From positions 124,001 through 188,000 of the forward strand of contig JAIXHQ010000002.1 in assembly GCA_030145715.1 (NCBI GenBank): a stretch of DNA of 64,000 nt, written 5' to 3'. A program made the position numbers and the translations under genes. The number at the start of each line of letters is the position of its first letter. Position 1 is the stretch's first letter. Positions 8,247-16,428 of the stretch are shown here, one piece after another. The DNA comes from Sphingopyxis sp. (GTDB lineage: Bacteria; Pseudomonadota; Alphaproteobacteria; Sphingomonadales; Sphingomonadaceae). Under the pieces are notes generated by a model. The model searched no databases and had not been told where the DNA came from. It saw only the letters and a program-made list of their open reading frames with translations.

Positions 8247-9370
8247 GGGCGCGCCTTTCCTGCCAGAGCAACCGCGACCGGATCACCATCCTTCAGAAAG
8301 GCCGCGCCCCGCTGCACCACCCGCTCGGCGCCCGTCAGGCCGCGTTCGATCTCGATCAGACCGCCGTTGCGACGGCCTGTCTTAACAGCCCGCAGGACGA
8401 CCTTCGCCGTCTTGCCCGATCCCGGTGCCAGAATGACGAAACTCCGTCCGTCGCGGATGACGACGCATTCGGCCGGCACGACCAGCGCCGGCGACTCCCC
8501 GACCTCGACGGCGCCGCTGACGTACATTCCGGCCCGCGCGGTGCTGCCCGCCAAAATATCGGCATAGATCACGGCCAGTCGCGACGTGTCGGTCAGCGCC
8601 GGCGCCACCTGCCGAACGCGGGCCCGGGCCGTACTGCCGTCGGGAAGCGTCAGACGGACGGTCTGCTCCTTCCGCAATGACGACAACTGACCGGCGGTCA
8701 TCTCGCCGCGCCATTCGAGCCGGTTCTGCCGGATCATCCGGAACAATTCCTGCCCGGCCGGGACGACGGCGCCGAGCGTCGCCGTCCGCGCGCTGATCAC
8801 CCCATCATCGGGCGCGACGATCGCGGTATAGCGCAGTTCGAGGCGCTTGGCAGCCAGGAGCGCGGCCGCCGTCCTGGCCTCGGTTGCGGATTGCAGCGCC
8901 TCTTGGTCGCTGATACCGCCGACTTTTTGAAGCCCCCGCGCCCGCGCATCGTTGGCGGCCGCCTGAATCTGGCGCGCGACGAGTTGGGCCTCCTGGGCAC
9001 GAAGCAGGGCCGGGTTCAGGGTCGCCAGCACCTGTCCGCGCCGGACCTGATCGCCGACATTCGCCCGGACATCGATCAACTGATAGCTGCCCACCTGCGT
9101 CCCGATGCTGGCCTCCTGCCACGCCGCGATCACGCCTTGCGCGCTCAGGCTGTCCGCCCAGTTGATGCGGCGGGGCGTGGCGACGGTCACCGTCAGCGCG
9201 GCGGACGCATCGGCATCGCCCTTTTGCTCAGCATCCCCGCCCCACAATATGTAAAGGCCGAGACCCAGCACGAGGAGCAGGAAAATGATCCCGCCAATAC
9301 AGCCGCGGTTGCCCATCGGGGGAATGTGGTTCTCGCGCGATTTCGCACCGGTTTCCACCGCGTCACTCAT
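8243..9370 (-). CDS. RND periplasmic adaptor (membrane fusion protein)
   Basis: 375 residues. One N-terminal membrane helix (IGGIIFLLLVLGLGLYILWGG, ~23-45) anchors it in the inner membrane. Then come the lipoyl half-motifs (VGSYQLIDVRANVGDQVRRGQVLATLNPALL), an alpha-helical hairpin (AQLVARQIQAAANDARARGLQKVGG...), the second lipoyl half (VAPDDGVISARTATLGAVVPAGQELFRMI) and a beta-barrel/MP domain. It bridges pump and outer-membrane channel. ATGA overlap with the channel gene and GTGA overlap with the pump gene show strict coupling. It belongs to the HlyD_D23/AcrA group; the substrate is not evident. Confidence 0.93.
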   Translation of the reverse strand: MSDAVETGAKSRENHIPPMGNRGCIGGIIFLLLVLGLGLYILWGGDAEQKGDADASAALTVTVATPRRINWADSLSAQGVIAAWQEASIGTQVGSYQLIDVRANVGDQVRRGQVLATLNPALLRAQEAQLVARQIQAAANDARARGLQKVGGISDQEALQSATEARTAAALLAAKRLELRYTAIVAPDDGVISARTATLGAVVPAGQELFRMIRQNRLEWRGEMTAGQLSSLRKEQTVRLTLPDGSTARARVRQVAPALTDTSRLAVIYADILAGSTARAGMYVSGAVEVGESPALVVPAECVVIRDGRSFVILAPGSGKTAKVVLRAVKTGRRNGGLIEIERGLTGAERVVQRGAAFLKDGDPVAVALAGKARP

Positions 9371-10866
9371 TGTCCATCAATCCCATAGCTTTGGCCCGCT
9401 TGCGGTGCCGATCCCGCGGCATTTTCGGCGCCTTCCTGATAGGCGGCAGGTCCGCTGCGGCGGACCAGCGACACCCAGGCCCGCGCCCGGTCGGCAGACG
9501 CGGTGACCAGATTTTCCCGTGCCGCGTTGAACTGCCGCCTGGTTTCCTCCAGTTCGAATTGCGCGATCGCGCCGGCTTGCCAGCGTGCAAGGTTCGCGCG
9601 CAGTGCATATTCCGATGCGGCCAACGCCGCCGCGGCAGCCTCGATCCGCGCCTCGGCCGATTGGCGGGCGACAAGCCCGTCCTCGATGTCGCGGATCGCC
9701 ACCCGAACGACGCCGATCAACTGCGCCGCCGCCTCGCGATAGACAGCTTCGGCAAGGCGGACCTTGGCCTTGCCAGCCCCGCCGTCAAAGATCGGGACGG
9801 CCAGCCCCGCCCCGGCCGAGCCGCTGACATAGGAACTGCTCGAACCGAGCGCGCGGATCCATTGCCCCGTCAATACGCCCAGCAGGTCGATGCGCGGCAG
9901 GCGTTCGGCCTTGGCTACCGCGACCTCAGACCAGCGCGCCATCGCTTCGCCCTCTGCCGCGACGACGGCAGGGTGATTGCGCAACACGGTGGCGGGAAGC
10001 GCGATCGTGAACGGCGGCGAGACGGGCATCGGCGCGGCCGACAAGCCGCCATCGCCCGGCGACGTCTCCTCTGCTGCGGGTGCCACGGGCATCAGGAGCG
10101 CGCGAATCCCACCCGCCTCGACGCCGGTCAGCGCAACAAGCGCGTTGACGATCCGGGTGCAGCCTTCCGCTTGCGCAATCCGGTCGATGCGCGCAGCGGC
10201 AAGATTGCCTTCGGCCGCCGCCACGGCGAACGGCGCAATGCTTCCGAGCGCCAGCCGGCCCCGGCCTATCCTGAGTTCGGTCTCGCGCGACATGATGTCG
10301 CGGTCGCGAATTTCCAGAATCGCATGGCACCCGCGAAGCGCGATCGCGGCGTCGGCAATATCGCTGACAATCGACAATCGCGCCGCTTCCGTATCGGCGG
10401 TACGCGCCGTCAATCGACGTCTGGCTGCATCGGACCTGGCGCGAACCCGGCCCCAAAGGTCGATTTCCCAGGACAGCCGCGTGCCGCCTGACAGGGAGGT
10501 CTGGCCAATCCTGCTGCCACCCGGTCCCGTGCGATCGCGCGAATAGGTAGCGTTCGCGTTCAGACCGACGTTCGGAACCTTCTGGGCATTTTCGACCGAC
10601 AGCGCCGTGCGCGCCTGGTCCATTCGGGCAGCGGCCTCGGCGAGCGTCGGATTGTCGCGCAAGCCCGCACCGACAAGCTCGTCGATCGCGGGGTCGTGAA
10701 GCAGGCGCCACCAGCCGTCCCGGTCGACCTGCGAGGGGGCGTCTGCGCGCGCGTCGCTCCAATTTGCGGGAAGCCCTAGCTCGGGCCGCGGATAGGCTGG
10801 CTGAACAGCGCACGCGCCCAGCAGCGAGAATGATCCCAATGCGATCGCGAGGGGAAATATCTTCAT
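9367..10866 (-). CDS. NodT family outer-membrane efflux lipoprotein
   Basis: 499 residues from ATG 10866. The ORF track start is 29 codons upstream and adds no recognisable sequence. The N-terminus is a lipoprotein signal (MKIFPLAIALGSFSLLGAC, Cys at the lipobox). Then come two TolC-type repeats, with hallmarks DGWWRLLHDPAIDELVGAGLRDNPTL, LSWEIDLWGRVRARSDAARR and AGLAVPIFDGGAGKAKVRLAEA. It forms the outer-membrane exit duct of the RND pump. There is only a weak RBS at this start. A 20-residue leader ORF between the ECF-type promoter and this gene may affect its translation. ATGA overlap with the adaptor. Confidence 0.93.
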   Translation of the reverse strand: MKIFPLAIALGSFSLLGACAVQPAYPRPELGLPANWSDARADAPSQVDRDGWWRLLHDPAIDELVGAGLRDNPTLAEAAARMDQARTALSVENAQKVPNVGLNANATYSRDRTGPGGSRIGQTSLSGGTRLSWEIDLWGRVRARSDAARRRLTARTADTEAARLSIVSDIADAAIALRGCHAILEIRDRDIMSRETELRIGRGRLALGSIAPFAVAAAEGNLAAARIDRIAQAEGCTRIVNALVALTGVEAGGIRALLMPVAPAAEETSPGDGGLSAAPMPVSPPFTIALPATVLRNHPAVVAAEGEAMARWSEVAVAKAERLPRIDLLGVLTGQWIRALGSSSSYVSGSAGAGLAVPIFDGGAGKAKVRLAEAVYREAAAQLIGVVRVAIRDIEDGLVARQSAEARIEAAAAALAASEYALRANLARWQAGAIAQFELEETRRQFNAARENLVTASADRARAWVSLVRRSGPAAYQEGAENAAGSAPQAGQSYGIDGQ

Positions 10867-10927
10867 ATGTGATCTGGTCGCTCGATCGGGGATTGATGAT
10901 GGCGCCGCGCGGAAAACCGGCCGCCCG

Positions 10928-10990
10928 TCACGAGAAGAAGGACCGCTCCGCAAACGCAGGTCGTTCAGGCTCGATGAAGTCAGGCACCAC
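10928..10990 (-). CDS. Possible 20-residue leader peptide of the RND operon
   Basis: GTG start at 10990 with AAGGAG six bases upstream, encoding MVPDFIEP...FAERSFFS and stopping 61 bases before nodT. The start lies 18 bases beyond the CATCTCA element. At the other two copies of this promoter the first gene (fecR, and the mipA leader ORF) starts 18-20 bases beyond it, so the geometry says this GTG is the first translated codon of the operon. It may be a coupling or attenuation leader; no function is recognised. Too short for homology-free proof. Confidence 0.4.
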   Translation of the reverse strand: MVPDFIEPERPAFAERSFFS

Positions 10991-11008
10991 TAGAATCTCC
11001 TTCACCGA

Positions 11009-11037
11009 TGAGATGCCGGCGGTGCCCTTTGTCCTCA
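11009..11037 (-). promoter_or_regulatory. ECF-type promoter of the RND efflux operon
   Basis: TGAGGA-N16-CATCTCA on the minus strand, with the extended upstream TTCTTGTGAGGA shared with the mipA copy. It precedes the leader ORF, nodT, adaptor and pump genes. Identical spacing to the copies at 3237 and 4449. Confidence 0.65.
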
Positions 11038-11131
11038 CAAGAATTTTTTAAAACTGCGCCGCAGCCGCTATCGGCCGGCCAAAGGGTGCGACCGGATCGT
11101 TCGGGATCTGCCGACGCGCCCGGCCGCGGTT

Positions 11132-11172
11132 CTAGAGTGCCGGTTTTGACGGAATCAAAACCGGCACTCTAG
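11132..11172. terminator. Long perfect inverted repeat, probable terminator
   Basis: Perfect 18-base arms (CTAGAGTGCCGGTTTTGA and its complement) around a 5-base loop, followed on the plus side by GTTGTTGTTTTT. It sits between the TonB receptor stop (11231) and the RND promoter (11037), where a minus-strand terminator is expected, but the T-rich tract is on the wrong side for that. A part copy, ACTCTAG, recurs at about 11228. It may be a mobile intergenic palindrome serving as a bidirectional stop. Confidence 0.55.
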
Positions 11173-11230
11173 GTTGTTGTTTTTCCGTGATTTCCAAGCC
11201 GCGAAATGTTCCATTTCACAAGAAACCACT

Positions 11231-13591
11231 CTAGAAACGGACGTCCAGTCCGACGCGGACGGTGCGCGGGCGCAGCGGGGTCATCTGGTTCCGCAATTGC
11301 ACGCCGAACGGGTTGCCGAACGCAAAGCTGTTGCCGCGCATGTCGCCGATGTTCGAGACGTCGAGCGATAGCCCCCAGTGCCCAAAGCCGACCCGCGTCC
11401 CGACGTCGACCACCATATAATCGCCCTGCGATATGTTAAGGAGCGGGCCCACGCCCAAATCCGATCTGCCGACATAGCGCAACGAGCTGTCGCCGGTCAG
11501 AGAGACGCCGCGGGCAAGGTCGAAACGCCATTCCGCCGCCAGACGCGCGCCATTTTCGGCGATATTGGGCAGGCTGCTGCGTTCCGGAATGTCGAACGGC
11601 GGCGGCATGCCATAGAGAAAGCTGCCGTTGAAAAATCCCGTCGCCGACAGCGCAAGTTCCGGCGACACCCGCCACCGGATTTCACCGTCGAGGCCCATGA
11701 TCCGGCCGTTTCCGATATTCGCCGTATAGGGCAGGCCGTCCGCGCCGATCAGGTCGGCCTGGATGTTGCTCCAATCGACGCCGAACAGGGCCGCCCGCAG
11801 CGACAGCCCCTCGCTATCCTTCCGCTTCCATCGGATGCCCAGTTCGGCCTGGCCCAGTTCGTCGCTCTGGAATTCCTGTCCGACGGGCGTCCCGTCACCG
11901 TGCGGCGCGAACGCGAAACCGCCAGCCCGCACGCCCTCCTGATAATTTGCATAGAGCGACACGCGATCGCTGACCTGCCAGTTGACCGCCACGGTTGGAA
12001 CGAAACTGATGCGGGTCCTCGATGATGCCGAAATCGCGTCGGGATCATCGAGCAGCCGGCCCGCGCTGCGCGAAGCCGACAGCCTCATGCCAAAGGTCAG
12101 CTCAATCGCCTTAAAAATCGGAAGCGACACCTGCCCAAAGACCGATCCCTCCACCTGACGATTGCGGATACCGGCAATTCTTTCTGGCGCGGTGGGGGCG
12201 CCCACGCTGCGCGTCAGTCCGCTGATATTATAGACGCCCGCCAGGCCAACGACCCACGGGCTTCGTACGCCGCCGCCCGATAGCCGCGTCTCGTGCGAAT
12301 AAAAGGTGATGTCGGTCCGCTCTTCAAAGCGTCGCGGCGCCGAGGTGCCGTCGGACCCCGTTGCATCGAATACCGAGGTCAGGTCATGCCAGACCACCGC
12401 GCTCGCCGAAACAAGTTCGGTCGCGCCGATGGGCCGGCGGGCGGTCAGAAAGGCCATGCGATATTCGTTGCGGAACGGCTGTGCCAGCACATTGTTGCGA
12501 ACCAGCGGCGGGTCGCCGCGCAGGACATATTGCCCGTCGCGAATGCTGATGCGCTGAAACACGCCGCCGACGTCCACTGTCCAGCCGCCCACATCCTCGA
12601 TGCGCCAGGTCAGCCGCTGACCGAACACCTTGGTACGATTGATGTCGCGCAGATCGCGCGACGGGTCGTCGATATAGCCGGGATCGCGCTTGCCATAGGC
12701 GACCAGACGGATCGCCATATCGTCCTTCCGCAACGGCAGGTTCACCATGATCGCCGCATCCCCGCCAATGGCACCGAAACGCGTCGCACTGAGCCCCGTA
12801 GAGGCGGTCGCCGATGCCGCAGTCGGGTCGGGCGGATTGGGAACCAGACGGACGATGCCGCCCAGCGCACCCGCGCCATAGAGCGTGCCTTGCGGGCCGG
12901 CCAACACCTCGACGCGCTCCATGTCGTACAGGCTCAGGTCGGGATCCGGGGCGCTGTAATTCAGCCGCGCTTCGCCCAGATATTGCCCGACGGTCGCCTG
13001 GGTGGGGCCGGTGAAACTGCTGTCGGCGATGCCCCGGACATAGATTTTGTTCCGGCCGCGTCCCAGATTGGTCGAACTGAGCGCGGGGATCGCATCGATG
13101 AGCATCGCGGTCCCGTCACCCGGCGCGCGCGCCTGTTGGCCAAGGTCGCTCTCGATGATCCGCGCCGAACCGGGATAGTGATCGAGCAGCATATTCTGCT
13201 TGCTGGCCGTGACCACAATATCGACCGGGATGGGTGGCTTGGGCGCCGCGCTTGACGGCGGCTTCGGCCGCTCGGGCGGCTTGGCCCTTGTCCGCTGCGC
13301 CACGATGCGGATCGTCGTCCGGTCGTAAAAATGCGCCTCTGCTCCTGTACCGCGAAGCGCGCGATCGATCGCCTCGCGCAGCGAAAGATCGCCTCTGACG
13401 CCGGGCGAACGGCGACGGGCAACGCCCGGATCGGTCACGGTGATGGTGACGCCAGCCTGCGCGCCGAGGCTCCCCACGACCTCGCCAACGGAGCCGGGCC
13501 GGACATCAAAGGATCGGGCGTCGGCCACCTCGGCAATGCCAAAGCAGCCGACCAGCGCCACGAACGCCGCGCCGCGGCTATGGGCGAACAT
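11231..13591 (-). CDS. TonB-dependent receptor with STN signalling domain
   Basis: 786 residues. Signal peptide ~1-25. Residues ~27-100 form a secretin/TonB short N-terminal (STN) domain (RSFDVRPGSVGEVVGSLGAQAGVTITV...LSLREAIDRAL), the module that signals to FecR. A TonB box/plug entry follows (DIVVTASKQNMLLDHYPGS) with the plug domain (YVRGIADSSFTGPTQATVGQYLGEARL). The 22-strand barrel ends in VRVGLDVRF. FecA-type transducing receptors have just this layout. The FecI/FecR pair lies 6 kb downstream on the same strand, with the RND operon between. The ligand is unknown. No copy of the ECF-type motif or a clear Fur box was seen upstream. Confidence 0.93.
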   Translation of the reverse strand: MFAHSRGAAFVALVGCFGIAEVADARSFDVRPGSVGEVVGSLGAQAGVTITVTDPGVARRRSPGVRGDLSLREAIDRALRGTGAEAHFYDRTTIRIVAQRTRAKPPERPKPPSSAAPKPPIPVDIVVTASKQNMLLDHYPGSARIIESDLGQQARAPGDGTAMLIDAIPALSSTNLGRGRNKIYVRGIADSSFTGPTQATVGQYLGEARLNYSAPDPDLSLYDMERVEVLAGPQGTLYGAGALGGIVRLVPNPPDPTAASATASTGLSATRFGAIGGDAAIMVNLPLRKDDMAIRLVAYGKRDPGYIDDPSRDLRDINRTKVFGQRLTWRIEDVGGWTVDVGGVFQRISIRDGQYVLRGDPPLVRNNVLAQPFRNEYRMAFLTARRPIGATELVSASAVVWHDLTSVFDATGSDGTSAPRRFEERTDITFYSHETRLSGGGVRSPWVVGLAGVYNISGLTRSVGAPTAPERIAGIRNRQVEGSVFGQVSLPIFKAIELTFGMRLSASRSAGRLLDDPDAISASSRTRISFVPTVAVNWQVSDRVSLYANYQEGVRAGGFAFAPHGDGTPVGQEFQSDELGQAELGIRWKRKDSEGLSLRAALFGVDWSNIQADLIGADGLPYTANIGNGRIMGLDGEIRWRVSPELALSATGFFNGSFLYGMPPPFDIPERSSLPNIAENGARLAAEWRFDLARGVSLTGDSSLRYVGRSDLGVGPLLNISQGDYMVVDVGTRVGFGHWGLSLDVSNIGDMRGNSFAFGNPFGVQLRNQMTPLRPRTVRVGLDVRF

Positions 13592-13870
13592 TATGGGTGG
13601 GCCTCATCGTCCAGTCTGTTGAGCATGATGCGCCGGGCAGGCACGCCCGCGCAACACGAGTTCCACAGTTGACGATATTGACGCGAAGCTCAAGTCCGAA
13701 TGAGCGCGAAGGTGGTTAAGGAAGATGTCGAACAGGTGACAACCTCTCTCGACAAACTCAGCACCTGATCCCGAGCTGTCGATGATCACAGTCTCTTCGA
13801 TTAACGAAGCTATTCGTGCCAAGGCTGGCGCGGCACACCTCCACTAAACCACGCATTTCTGCGGAGGTTA
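13592..13870. other. Intergenic region upstream of the STN receptor
   Basis: About 280 bases between the receptor start and tRNA-Arg. It must hold the receptor promoter on the minus strand, but I see no convincing -35/-10 pair, no TGAGGA-N16-CATCTCA element and no TGCGA-N5-TCGCA box. The 72-codon minus-strand ORF at 13604-13822 has no recognisable features. Confidence 0.5.
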
Positions 13871-13947
13871 TGGCGCGCCCGGCAGGATTCGAACCTGCGA
13901 CCACCCGCTTAGAAGGCGGGTGCTCTATCCAGCTGAGCTACGGGCGC
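13871..13947 (-). tRNA. tRNA-Arg (anticodon TCT)
   Basis: The minus strand reads GCGCCCGTAGCTCAGCTGG..., with anticodon loop CTTCTAA (TCT), T-arm GGTTCGAATCC, a 7-bp acceptor stem GCGCCCG/CGGGCGC, discriminator G and an encoded CCA. 77 nt in total. It decodes AGA and possibly AGG. Confidence 0.97.
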
Positions 13948-14018
13948 GCGGCGCTGGTGCGTGTCGGGGCGAATAGCGCGGTTTGCCTATGCTGCAAAGC
14001 GCGTTAAGTAGCGGCTGC

Positions 14019-14768
14019 ATGTCAGACTCTTCTTCCCCGACGAACAGGCCGGTCGCGGTCAGCGCCGCCAGCGTGCGCCACTTCCTTTATTATGATCTGC
14101 TGATGGCCGCCTTCGTCGCGATATTGCTGTTGTCGAACATCATCGGTGCATCGAAACCAAGCTATATCGCCTTGCCCGATGGCACCCAATGGGCGTTCGG
14201 CGCGGGAGTCCTGTTTTTCCCGATCAGCTACATCATCGGCGACGTGCTGACCGAGGTCTATGGTTATGCCCGCGCCCGGCGCGTCATCTGGACGGGATTC
14301 GCCGCGCTCGCCTTCATGGCCTTCATGGCGTGGATCGTCGTCGCCCTGCCGCCCGCCGACGGCTGGCCCGGACAGGCGAGCTATGAATTCGTCTTCGGCA
14401 ATAGCTGGCGCATCGTCATCGCATCGATGACCGCCTTTTGCGTCGGCGAATTTGCCAATTCCTATGTGCTGGCGCGCATGAAACTGTGGACCGGCGGCAA
14501 GAAATTATGGGCGCGGACGATCGGGTCGACAATTGTCGGTCAGGGTCTCGACAGCCTGATTTTCTATCCGCTCGCCTTTTACGGCCTCGCCGGCTGGCCG
14601 CCCGAACAGCTTTACGAAGTTGTGCTGTCGCAATGGCTGATCAAGACGCTGTGGGAAGCGGCGCTGACCCCGGTCACCTATATCGTGGTCGGCGCGTTGA
14701 AGCGGCGCGAGGGCGTCGATGTGTTCGACGAGGACACCGATTTCAGCCCGTTCAAGGCAAGGGTCTAG
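14019..14768 (+). CDS. yhhQ: Queuosine precursor transporter (YhhQ/VUT, DUF165)
   Basis: 249 residues from ATG 14019; the ORF track's TTG at 13983 lies close to the tRNA and is unlikely. It is an inner-membrane protein with about six helices. It carries the family pattern: LLLSNIIGASK at the first helix, FFPISYIIGDVLTEVYGYARAR (the conserved acidic D-TEVYG block), then WARTIGSTIVGQGLDSLIFY and TLWEAALTPVTYIVV. Members import 7-cyano-7-deazaguanine or 7-aminomethyl-7-deazaguanine for tRNA queuosine synthesis. Family assignment is strong; transport of preQ0 by this protein is by analogy. Followed nine bases later by a small membrane-protein gene. Confidence 0.93.
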   Translation: MSDSSSPTNRPVAVSAASVRHFLYYDLLMAAFVAILLLSNIIGASKPSYIALPDGTQWAFGAGVLFFPISYIIGDVLTEVYGYARARRVIWTGFAALAFMAFMAWIVVALPPADGWPGQASYEFVFGNSWRIVIASMTAFCVGEFANSYVLARMKLWTGGKKLWARTIGSTIVGQGLDSLIFYPLAFYGLAGWPPEQLYEVVLSQWLIKTLWEAALTPVTYIVVGALKRREGVDVFDEDTDFSPFKARV

Positions 14769-14777
14769 ACCGGCGCG

Positions 14778-15137
14778 ATGATCGAGACCTCCGCCGCCTA
14801 TCAGCAGATCAAACTGTGGCTGATCGACGGCACCGGGCTCGGCAAGGACGCGCTTCACATCTATGCCGGGCTGGCCGTTTTCCTGATCGTACGCGGCCTG
14901 TGGAGCTGGCGCCGCCCGGGTCTCGCCGCGTGGATCGCGACGCTGCTTGTCGCGTGCGCAGCCGAATGGATCGACCTGCAGGGCGAGGCGCTGCGCGGCC
15001 GGCTGACGCCCGATGCCGCGCACTGGCACGACATCTGGAATAGCATGTTCTGGCCGACGATATTGGCGCTGATCGACGGCTGGCGCCGCCGCAAGGCGTC
15101 AGGCGAGGACGCCGAGCGCCGCCTCGAACAGCCGTAG
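14778..15137 (+). CDS. Small membrane protein of unknown function
   Basis: 119 residues, starting nine bases after yhhQ and so probably co-transcribed with it. There are two or three hydrophobic stretches ([53 protein letters not shown]) and a basic tail. I do not recognise a named family; the acidic EWIDL within a helix and the following [13 protein letters not shown] resemble VanZ-like small membrane proteins only loosely. The last 39 bases overlap the 3' end of purQ on the other strand, so the two transcripts are convergent and overlap. Confidence 0.75.
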   Translation: MIETSAAYQQIKLWLIDGTGLGKDALHIYAGLAVFLIVRGLWSWRRPGLAAWIATLLVACAAEWIDLQGEALRGRLTPDAAHWHDIWNSMFWPTILALIDGWRRRKASGEDAERRLEQP

Positions 15138-15764
15138 CCCGTCGGTGCCGCCATGCGCGCGGTCGATCGCGCGTTCGGGGTGCGGCATCATGCCCAGCAC
15201 ATTGCCCGCGTCGTTCAGCACCCCGGCAATGCCGCGCGCCGATCCGTTGACGGGATCGGCATAGCGGAACGCGACGCGCCCCTCGCCCTCGATCCGGTCC
15301 AGCGTCGCCGCGTCGGCGAAATAATTGCCGTCATGATGCGCCACCGGGATGTCGATCGTCTCGCCCGCGCGATAGGCGGCGGTGAACAGCGACTGGCTGT
15401 TTTCGACCGTAAGCGGCACGGTGCGGCAGACAAAATTCAGCCCCGCGTTGCGCATCAGCGCGCCGGGCAGCAACTGCGCCTCGGTCAGCACCTGGAATCC
15501 GTTGCACACGCCCAGGACGGGCACGCCGCGGCCCGCCGCGTCGGCAACGCTGCGCAGGATCGGCGACCGCGCTGCCATCGCGCCCGAACGCAGATAGTCG
15601 CCATAGGAAAAGCCGCCGGGCAAGGTGATGAAGTCGGTGCCGTCCGGCAGTTCGGTGTCGCGGTGCCACACCATGGCGGGCATGGTCCCGGTGACCCGTT
15701 CGATCGCGACGGCCATGTCGCGATCGCAGTTGGAGCCCGGAAAGACGATGACGGCGGTCTTCAT
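15099..15764 (-). CDS. purQ: Phosphoribosylformylglycinamidine synthase subunit PurQ
   Basis: 221 residues, a class I glutamine amidotransferase subunit of FGAM synthase in de novo purine synthesis. It supplies ammonia to PurL via PurS. The nucleophile Cys is in [13 protein letters not shown], the oxyanion strand in [15 protein letters not shown], and the His-Glu pair in [10 protein letters not shown]. Start ATG 15764; length normal. purS is 14 bases upstream on the same strand; purL is not in the window. The 3' end overlaps the opposing membrane-protein gene by 39 bases. Confidence 0.97.
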   Translation of the reverse strand: MKTAVIVFPGSNCDRDMAVAIERVTGTMPAMVWHRDTELPDGTDFITLPGGFSYGDYLRSGAMAARSPILRSVADAAGRGVPVLGVCNGFQVLTEAQLLPGALMRNAGLNFVCRTVPLTVENSQSLFTAAYRAGETIDIPVAHHDGNYFADAATLDRIEGEGRVAFRYADPVNGSARGIAGVLNDAGNVLGMMPHPERAIDRAHGGTDGLRLFEAALGVLA

Positions 15765-15778
15765 GGCTCGCTATCCCT

Positions 15779-16009
15779 TCAGGCGCGTTCGATGCGATAA
15801 TTTTCGATCACCGTGTTGGCGAGCAGCTTGGCGCACATGGCGTCCAGATCCGCATCGGCAATATCGTCGGCGACGTCGAGTTCGATAAAGCGGCCCGCGC
15901 GCACATCGGCGACGCCCGTAAAGCCCAGCCCTTCCAGCGCATGGTGGATCGCCTTGCCCTGCGGATCGAGAACCCCGGGCTTGAGCGTCACATAGACATT
16001 CACTTTCAT
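15779..16009 (-). CDS. purS: Phosphoribosylformylglycinamidine synthase subunit PurS
   Basis: 76 residues from ATG 16009 (MKVNVYVTLKPGVLDPQGKA). The pattern VTLKPGVLDPQG...ALEGLGF...VRAGRFIELDV is diagnostic of PurS, the small dimeric scaffold that bridges PurQ and PurL in the three-subunit FGAM synthase. The longer ORF start at 16027 adds six residues with no RBS support. Sits directly before purQ in one operon. Confidence 0.97.
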   Translation of the reverse strand: MKVNVYVTLKPGVLDPQGKAIHHALEGLGFTGVADVRAGRFIELDVADDIADADLDAMCAKLLANTVIENYRIERA

Positions 16010-16124
16010 GGGGGCGGACCTTTGCAAGACATAGGGGAAAGATGGGCGCGCCTATGCCCGCGAATCAACTTGGGGGCAAGGGGCGGCGGGCGGCGCGGAC
16101 GGCGAAAATAAAGCCTGTTCGGAT

Positions 16125-16164
16125 TGCGAACCAGTCGCATCTTTCCTGTTGCGAATCCGTCGCA
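16125..16164 (+). promoter_or_regulatory. Two tandem Fur-like boxes upstream of bfd
   Basis: Two palindromes TGCGA-N5-TCGCA at 16125-16139 and 16150-16164, exactly 25 bases apart (about two and a half helical turns), 38 and more bases before the bfd ATG. The genes that follow are iron genes (bfd, bfr). The motif resembles Fur-type boxes of sphingomonads as I know them; the palindromes and spacing are seen directly. Confidence 0.6.
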
Positions 16165-16201
16165 CTATCCCTACATCAATCTTGTTGAGAAGGATTCGCA
16201 C

Positions 16202-16375
16202 ATGGTCGTCTGTGTCTGCAACGCAATAAGGGAAAGTCAACTGCGCGATGTCGCGCGCGATGGCCAATTGCGGTGCGCCAAGGCGGCCTATGCGCAATTG
16301 GGTCGCAAACCCAAATGCGGACAATGCCTGCCTTTCGCTCGCAATATCATCAGCGACGTCGCCACGACCGCCTGA
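16202..16375 (+). CDS. bfd: Bacterioferritin-associated ferredoxin
   Basis: 57 residues from ATG 16202. The four cysteines C4, C6, C39 and C42 (MVVCVCNAIRE ... KPKCGQC) form the BFD-type [2Fe-2S] site. Bfd reduces bacterioferritin haem so stored iron can be released. It lies 100 bases upstream of bfr on the same strand, and two Fur-like boxes precede it, fitting induction in low iron. The ORF track's start at 16124 would run through those boxes and is unlikely. Confidence 0.95.
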   Translation: MVVCVCNAIRESQLRDVARDGQLRCAKAAYAQLGRKPKCGQCLPFARNIISDVATTA

Positions 16376-16428
16376 TTTTTCTTGGTTTTCCGCCATTTTT
16401 TGCCTTGGCCCGATGGGGCCGGGGCGCT

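Noticed and set aside
13604-13822. 72-codon minus-strand ORF upstream of the STN receptor
   Set aside because: No RBS, no family resemblance; likely chance ORF in the promoter region.
13816-14007. 63-codon plus-strand ORF with ARPAGFEPATTRLEGG
   Set aside because: This is the well-known spurious translation of the complement of a tRNA gene; it lies over tRNA-Arg(TCT).
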